DNA of 64,000 bases from Peromyscus leucopus. Lineage: Eukaryota; Chordata; Mammalia; Rodentia; Cricetidae. The position numbers were made by a program, and so were the translations under genes. The notes beneath the pieces are model-generated. The model saw only the letters and a program-made list of their open reading frames with translations, searched no databases and had not been told where the DNA came from. Location of the stretch: contig NC_051072.1 in NCBI RefSeq assembly GCF_004664715.2, positions 41,967,142 through 42,031,141 on the forward strand. Direction: 5' to 3'. Of this stretch, positions 58,521 to 64,000 are shown piece after piece. How positions within the stretch are numbered: the stretch's first letter is position 1; the number at the start of each line of letters is the position of its first letter.

Positions 58521-58841
58521 TGTAGCAGGAATTCTATTTGGTCTTAACAATAAAAACCCAGAGCCAGATATTGGGGCAAATGCTGAAAGATCAGTAAAGG
58601 AACCAGCCACTAGAGAGACTTCTTACCTTTATGCAGTCCTCAGCCTGAAAGGGCCAGCTCCTATCTCCACCCCACCTTATCACTTCCTTTCTCTGCCCAG
58701 CCATATCACTTCCTGTTTCCTCCTCCCAAGTGCTGGGATTAAAGGTGTGTGCCACCACTGCCTGGTCTCTAGTGGCTAACTCTGCACTCATCGCCAGGCA
58801 AGCTTTTTTATTTGTGAGTGCACAGACAAAATATCACCACA
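58521..58841 (+). mobile_element. Solo LTR containing a B1-derived block
   Basis: TG…CA ends (tgtagcaggaattc … atatcaccaca) with near-matching 6 bp flanks ggaata and ggcata. Inside, 'tgctgggattaaaggtgtgt' and 'ccaccactgcctgg' are the antisense left end of a B1, forming part of the LTR. Confidence 0.65.
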
Positions 58842-58847
58842 GGCATA

Positions 58848-59073
58848 TGTCTTAGTTACTGTCCTATTGCTATACAGAGACACCATGACCAAGAAAGCCT
58901 TTAATTGGAGATTTGCTTACAGTTTCAGGGGGGTTAGTCCAGGGTCATCCTGGTGGGAAGCATGGTGTCAGGCAGGCATGGTGCTGGAGCAGTAACTGAG
59001 AGCTCACAGCTGATCTGTAATTTGCAGGCAGAGTTGGGGGAGGGAGGGAGGAGGAGGGAGGGAGGGAGGGGAG

Positions 59074-59136
<63 letters not shown>

Positions 59137-59292
59137 AATATGACAGACTAGCCTGGTGTGGGCTTTAGAAACCTCAAAGTCCATCCCCAGTGACACACCT
59201 ACTCCCAAGAACACACTTCTTAATCCTTTCTAAACAACTAGTTCTACTATTTGGGAACCAAGTGTTCAAATATATCACATTCAAACTGCCGC
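58848..59292 (-). mobile_element. MaLR-like LTR with (AG)n expansion
   Basis: Reverse complement of the LTR family at 29911, 30233 and 42481: 'cttagttactgtcctattgc', 'gagacaccatgaccaagaaa' and 'ccccagtgacacacctactc'. A G-rich then AG run of about 90 nt (59037-59131) is expanded within it. Confidence 0.75.
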
Positions 59293-59751
59293 AGCATATA
59301 TTCTACCTATTCCTCTCTTCCTCCCTCTTTTTACTGTCTCCATAGTTACTGCTTTTCTAGTATATTGTATCTGGACAACATGGAACTACTAAGATTTTTA
59401 CCATCGGAAAGTTAAAGTGGGTCCCGAGGTTCTGGTGCAGATAAAGGGTGTTGCCCCTTGTTTGCTGCCATACCATGTTGTTGTGGGAGGCAGCTGGGTC
59501 TGCAGCTGCTCCAGTTCCACTGTGTCTCCTCCTTGACTCTTCTAGGGAGGTGTCGATCACTAAAGTTGAAGGAGATTAGAAGTTGAGAGATGTTTCTCTT
59601 TGCTCTTAGAGGTTCTGTAAAGGCTTGCAGTATCACTTTGTCCTGCTACTTGGGCCATATGACTAGGACAAAAATAGACAGTCTTCTGTAAACTTTTTCT
59701 GGCTCCTATAATCTTGGGAAATTAAGTCCCAATAAGAACTCCTCTTCCTGA

Positions 59752-59858
59752 TTTTTTGAGACAGACTCTCATCATGTCACCTCATGTCACCTCATTGGTG
59801 TTTAGCCTCATCTGTCTAGTTGCTGGGATACTGGGCGTGTGCTGCCATGCCTGGCCAT
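59752..59858 (-). repeat. Old B1-related SINE
   Basis: 'ttttttgagacagactctca', 'agttgctgggatactgggcg' and 'ctgccatgcctggcc'. It contains a small internal duplication of 'catgtcacct'. Confidence 0.65.
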
Positions 59859-61075
59859 ATAGAGCTGTCTCTTAGCACCTCTGCGTTCCTTGTTGAACTT
59901 TGGTAGCTAGAGCAGGTTTCTCAGTGCCAATCAGCATGCATGACATATAGGAGGAACTCAACAAATCATTCATGAATGAATGAGAAACCACTGTAGAGAC
60001 AGAACTGAAGTGACATATTCTCAGAAGGGTGTAGCAGCAATCGTGTGAGGCAGAAACAGTTATTGACATTTATATGTTATCACTGGTCTACCCAACCATA
60101 GGGATAGCTAGAAATAAGGTAGCTAAAAGGGGGTGGCTTTTCCATAGACTGCTTGATCATTCTGTAGAGCTCCTACAAGCCTGCAAGATCAGCAGAGCCA
60201 TCACCAACAGTTCATCTCAGGTCTCTTTCTCACCTAGCTTCAGCTCCTGAAATGGACTCCAGATGAGCTGAGCAGAAAATCTTAAAAGTAGTAGGATGGA
60301 GAAAGGTACATTAGACAGTGGTCCACTGTCCTTAAGGGATATGTCCAAAACCTCAAGTGTGTGCCTGAGAATCACGGATAGTACTTAACCCTATGTGTTC
60401 TGTGTTTTAAAACTGTTTGGCTTCTGAATTAGTAAGATTTGAACTTAGCATAGTAAGACTCAAACAATAGTAACTACTTGTAAAATAGATACAGTTATAA
60501 CATATACTGTGATAAAAGACTGGGATTGTGGTCTCTGTGTCTGAACCTCTTGCTCAAGTGCACTAACTCTTTTTGCAAAGATGTGAAATGGTATAGTGCT
60601 TATCCTTGGGGAGATGAAGTAGGGCGGTTCTTGTGACACAGCATTAGAGTACTGCACAAAGGTTACTGGGACATAAGCACTGTAGTACCAAACCCACAAC
60701 ACTGAATCTTATAATCAGTAATGGCTTAGTAGCTGTTTCGGTTATTGGATTCAATGTTGTATATTGTTGAATATAAAAAGTATTCAATCTCTACTTAAAA
60801 CTTAACAAATTTCACTTCAATGCTAACGGAAGACAGCATCGGGTTTTCTAGTTTTTCTTTAGCTAACAACAACGTGAATTATTACGTAGTGCTCAAACCA
60901 TGGCAGCATCATAGGAGACCCTTGTCTCAGATTGTTTACCTATAGTATTGGAAACTTACCCACTGAATGAAACCTCAAAAACATGTGCTTTAATGCCATG
61001 TCAGTAGCATAGAAGCACTCATATTTGTTACTTTATGGTTTATAATCCGATTTTCCCTTTGAAACTTGTGGAATG

Positions 61076-61195
61076 TGCTGGGCATGGCATCCACACATGC
61101 TCAGCACTTGGGCTAAAGTTGGGGGAGCCAAGAGTTCAAGGACAGACTGAGCTACTTGGCAATAACCTATGGTAGAAAACAAAGTTTCAAACCAT
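61076..61195 (+). repeat. B1-like SINE remnant
   Basis: 'gtgctgggcatggcatccaca', 'gagttcaaggacagactgag' and 'ggtagaaaacaaagtttc' loosely follow B1. Confidence 0.45.
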
Positions 61196-61399
61196 TATGA
61201 GTAGGTAGTACCTCCTGGAACTGTCAGCAGTGCTTGTTCATCTATAAAGCTTTCATTGCAGCATAAGTTAATGTACTTAACTATTGCCTTGCTTGCATTT
61301 ACAGGGATAGTAATTTTTACTAAAGCAGTTCAGAGAATATTTTGTACTTAAAATCTGTTTCCATATTTTCTTTTTTTAAAATAGTTTACTTTCTCTATA

Positions 61400-61582
61400 T
61401 TTTTAAAAACGTTTTATGAGCATTTGTATTTTGCCTGCTTGTATCTCCTTGTAAGGGTGTCAGGGCCCCTAAAACTGCGGTTACAAACAGCTATTAGCTG
61501 CCATGTGGGTGCTGGGAATTGAACCCTGGTTCTTTGGAAGAGCAGTCAGTGCTCTTAACTGCTTGCTGAGCCATCTCTCCAT
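61400..61582 (-). repeat. B3 SINE
   Basis: 'tattttgcctgcttgtatct', 'gtgggtgctgggaattgaac' and 'ctgagccatctctcc' in reverse-complement B3 order. Confidence 0.88.
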
Positions 61583-61654
61583 TTTTGTTTCTGTATTTTC
61601 AGTCATTTCTTCAGAATATTGGCTAAAATCAACATAATTTCCTTGTTTGAAAAA

Positions 61655-61848
61655 TGTTTAAAGAATTTATTTGTATTTTATGTGTGTGTATATTTGTGTG
61701 TGTAAGTGTACACTACATATTTGCAGTGTTCACAAAGGTCAAAATCCTCTGGAACTAAAGTTAAGGATGGTTATGTACCATATGATGTGGATACTAGGAA
61801 CTGAACTCATGTTCTCTGCAAAAGCAGGAAGTGCTGAGCCCCAACAAT
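61655..61848 (-). repeat. B3 SINE, older
   Basis: 'aatttatttgtattttatgt', 'atcctctggaactaaagtta' and 'gatactaggaactgaactca'. The head is degraded. Confidence 0.7.
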
Positions 61849-62406
61849 ATAATTCTTAAGCTTTAATATTAAATAACTATTTAGAAAATAGTAAGTACAA
61901 ATTACTGTTTCTCATTCTGAATGATGTTATTTTCATACATATCTATGCTTGCATATGTATATATCATTACTTATGTGTTGTCACATGTATTTATTATCAC
62001 CCACCACCAAATCAGATCTCTTAAGGCTCAATTATTAAAAGTCTAAATCCTTCAGAATACATAAACATGTAAAAAAAATTTGAATTATTATACTCATGCA
62101 GTTCTGTGCTTATTCTTGGCTGTGTGGTCCTACCTACTATACTTGAGGAACTGCTTCTCTTGACCTCCACTCTATGGCAGTCAAGTACCATCTTCCAAAG
62201 GGAACGTTTTCTTTTGTGTTCATCCCATGAATGCATTTACAACAGTCAGCATATGCAGAGTGTTCATCTTTATAAGCAGTGTTTCCTCAACTGCAGTATG
62301 TATTCCCTTCTGCATCCCTGTGTGCTGGTGTATTTGATCAACAGTGTATACACCATATTTTAAAAAGCCTCTTAATATTACTAGCTTAGTTACAAGCTGA
62401 TTTCTT

Positions 62407-62588
62407 TTTTTTTCTTTTTTCTTTTTTTTTTTTTTTTAAGATTTATTTATTTATTTAGTATACAGAAGAGGGGTGCCAGATCTCATTACAGATGGTTGTG
62501 AGCCACCATTTGGTTGCTGGGAATTGAACTCAGGACCTCTGGAAGAGCAGTCACTGCTCTTAACCTCTGGGCCATCTCTCCAGCCCCA
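62407..62588 (-). repeat. B3/B2 SINE, recent
   Basis: T-rich start, 'gggaattgaactcaggacct' and 'gggccatctctccagcccc'. Perfect duplication 'acaagctgatttctt' (62392-62406, 62589-62603). Confidence 0.95.
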
Positions 62589-62671
62589 ACAAGCTGATTT
62601 CTTAAAGGAAGGTTTTTCTTGTTTCTATGTTTTGCAAAGTCTGCATTTTTTTTCTCTTAAAATTTGCCAAC

Positions 62672-62804
62672 CATGGCCAGCATGGTGGCATGCTCCTTTA
62701 ATCCTAGCACTCGAGAGTTTGAGGCCAGCCTGGTCTACAAAGTGAGTTACAGGACAGCCAGGGCTACATAGAGAAACCCTGTCTTGAAAACAAAAACAAA
62801 AACA
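62672..62804 (+). repeat. B1 SINE with internal deletion
   Basis: 'gccagcatggtggcatgctcc' to 'gaaaccctgtcttgaaaac'; the block between 'cgagag' and 'tttgaggccagcc' is missing. Confidence 0.88.
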
Positions 62805-62934
62805 ACTGTTACATCTAGATGACACTGAAATGTACAGAGTGCCCTTTGAGAATGTATGACTTCATCTAAGACTGACTTTATAAACAACAGTAAATACTTC
62901 ACAGTTGTGGACTTAACTTAGCTTTCCTTACAAA

Positions 62935-63100
62935 CAAGACCCCTTTGGTGGTGCATGGTGGAAGCAGGAAGCCTGTAAGTTCCAGGCAGTCTGGACTACA
63001 CAGTGAGATGCCAACTCAGAAAGCCAAAGGTCCTGTGATAGGGCACTTGTCCAGCATGACCAAGACTCTGGGTTTAATCCCTACCTGTGTGCACACCCTT
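62935..63100 (+). repeat. SINE remnant (B1-like then ID-like)
   Basis: 'ggtggtgcatggtggaagca', 'ccaggcagtctggactacac' then 'gggcacttgtccagcatgac' and 'gggtttaatccctacctg'. Confidence 0.45.
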
Positions 63101-64000
63101 TAAACCACCACTGAATGTAACTCAGGTCCTAGAAATACGCTTGGAATAAGCAAGTCGGCGTTTAAGAACTACAGAGTTGTCAGTGACATTAAAAGAGAGA
63201 CTAGGAAATAAAGAATTGAAATAATCCAACTGAGATGTAATAAAGGCAGGAAATGATAACTAGACACCCTCCTGAGACAGCAGTTTTTCCTTAGAAGGAA
63301 CTAAAACATTAATCAAAAAATAGTTTGAGATCATTGAGGTCAAGATCCCCCCCCTCCCCCAAGCAGGCTTTTTAAGGGCACTCACAGACACTGGAAAAGA
63401 CAAGGCTGTTGACCATGGCTTGGGAATTGAACAGAGCAGTGGCTCCTAAGTGTCTTTTTTTATGTTGTCTATTTATTTTAGTTGAAACTTAAAGCTAATT
63501 GCCTGCTGATACCAGTATTGTTCTTGAGTATTGGAGGCAGTCTTACTGTTACCTCTTTATTTAGTTGAATACTTACTAAAAACCTTAATCAGTGAGTTCA
63601 GATACTGCTCTTCACTTGGAAAGTGGCAGTGTGGTACTGACTTGAGTGTAATAAAAATGCCCAGGCTGTCGGTAAAGAATTGGACCCCACATGGGGAAAG
63701 TCTCTTTTCTGTTTTCATTTTTGATTTTCCCATCTGCCACCAGTCAAAGTATTGCTCTCAATATGGGAGCTGTTATTTTAAAGAGATTTTGAAAATATTA
63801 ACTTAAAAATCACAAATAAAATGATTATAGGAAATACTGTTTTCCCAAGGAAACCTTTACTAATGTGGTATGTACCCTTCCCAGTATTTTATTTGCACTT
63901 AAGGGCCAGCTAGTCCAGCATAATTGGTGAGCTCCAGACCAATGAGGAGCCCCGCCTCAAGAAAGTATACTATACATTAGTATATAATGTATTTATTATA

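Larger units (their letters stand above)
51540..64000 (+). other. IPO11: IPO11 intron (3' end outside window)
   Basis: The intron starts with gtgagt and runs off the window. It contains an ERVK-like provirus (54353-58279), further LTRs and SINEs. Unassigned stretches over 300 nt (51640-52300, 52360-53250, 53730-54350, 59300-59750, 59870-61070, 61860-62390, 63110-64000) have no coding signature that I can see. Confidence 0.85.

Noticed and set aside
58945..59214. Ser/Leu-rich and Glu/Arg-rich frames
   Set aside because: They come from the AG expansion within a MaLR-like LTR.
51540..64000. Terminal IPO11 exon
   Set aside because: I looked for the expected C-terminal coding sequence and a stop after an acceptor but found none, so it must be downstream.
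1..64000. CRISPR array, operon or prokaryotic mobile system
   Set aside because: Spliced exons, rodent SINEs and LTRs show this is a mammalian nuclear sequence; the regular repeats are microsatellites or SINEs.

Overview
The window is a stretch of rodent nuclear genome, most likely from a cricetid (hamster, vole or deer-mouse group). The evidence is dense B1 (7SL-derived), B2/B3 and ID/B4 (tRNA-derived) SINEs, rodent L1 3' ends and rodent LTR families. The recurrent B1 variant containing 'ccaagtgagttccaggaaag' matches what I recall of cricetid B1s rather than mouse or rat B1s. Nothing bacterial or CRISPR-like is present.

The backbone is the 3' part of one plus-strand gene, IPO11 (importin-11, a karyopherin-beta nuclear transport receptor). 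Five internal coding exons join in frame: 6257-6352, 7089-7202, 12780-12901, 38896-38991 and 51455-51539. Their intron phases agree (0, 0, 2, 1, 0) and all splice sites are GT-AG. Together they encode about 171 residues near the C terminus. The upstream exons and the terminal exon lie outside the window.

The 26 kb intron between the third and fourth of these exons contains, on the same strand, the nested single-exon gene LRRC70 (synleurin), here a pseudogene at 19406-21209. The start codon is lost (ACA) and the signal-peptide and leucine-rich-repeat part carries about nine nonsense codons and about six frame changes. In contrast, the last 831 nt (end of the LRR C-cap, stalk, membrane helix, cytoplasmic tail and stop) form one uninterrupted frame of 276 codons, followed by an AATAAA signal. 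This asymmetric decay is the most interesting biology in the window.

The rest is intron packed with transposable elements. 0-6 kb: SINEs and a 5'-truncated L1 (3878-4672). 7-19 kb: B1/B3 copies. 21-38 kb: SINEs, microsatellites and two head-to-tail MaLR-like LTRs (29.9-30.6 kb). 39-51 kb: ERV-rich, with a MaLR LTR plus internal region carrying a Leu-type primer site (42.5-44 kb), a retroposed polyadenylated element (45.4 kb), and a class I ERV remnant with a class II-like solo LTR nested inside it (46.9-48.1 kb). 51.5-64 kb: downstream intron holding a 3.9 kb two-LTR ERVK-like provirus on the minus strand (54353-58279), a B1-containing LTR (58521) and SINEs. One B1 (55851-56005) shows run-length shortening that looks like a sequencing or assembly error.
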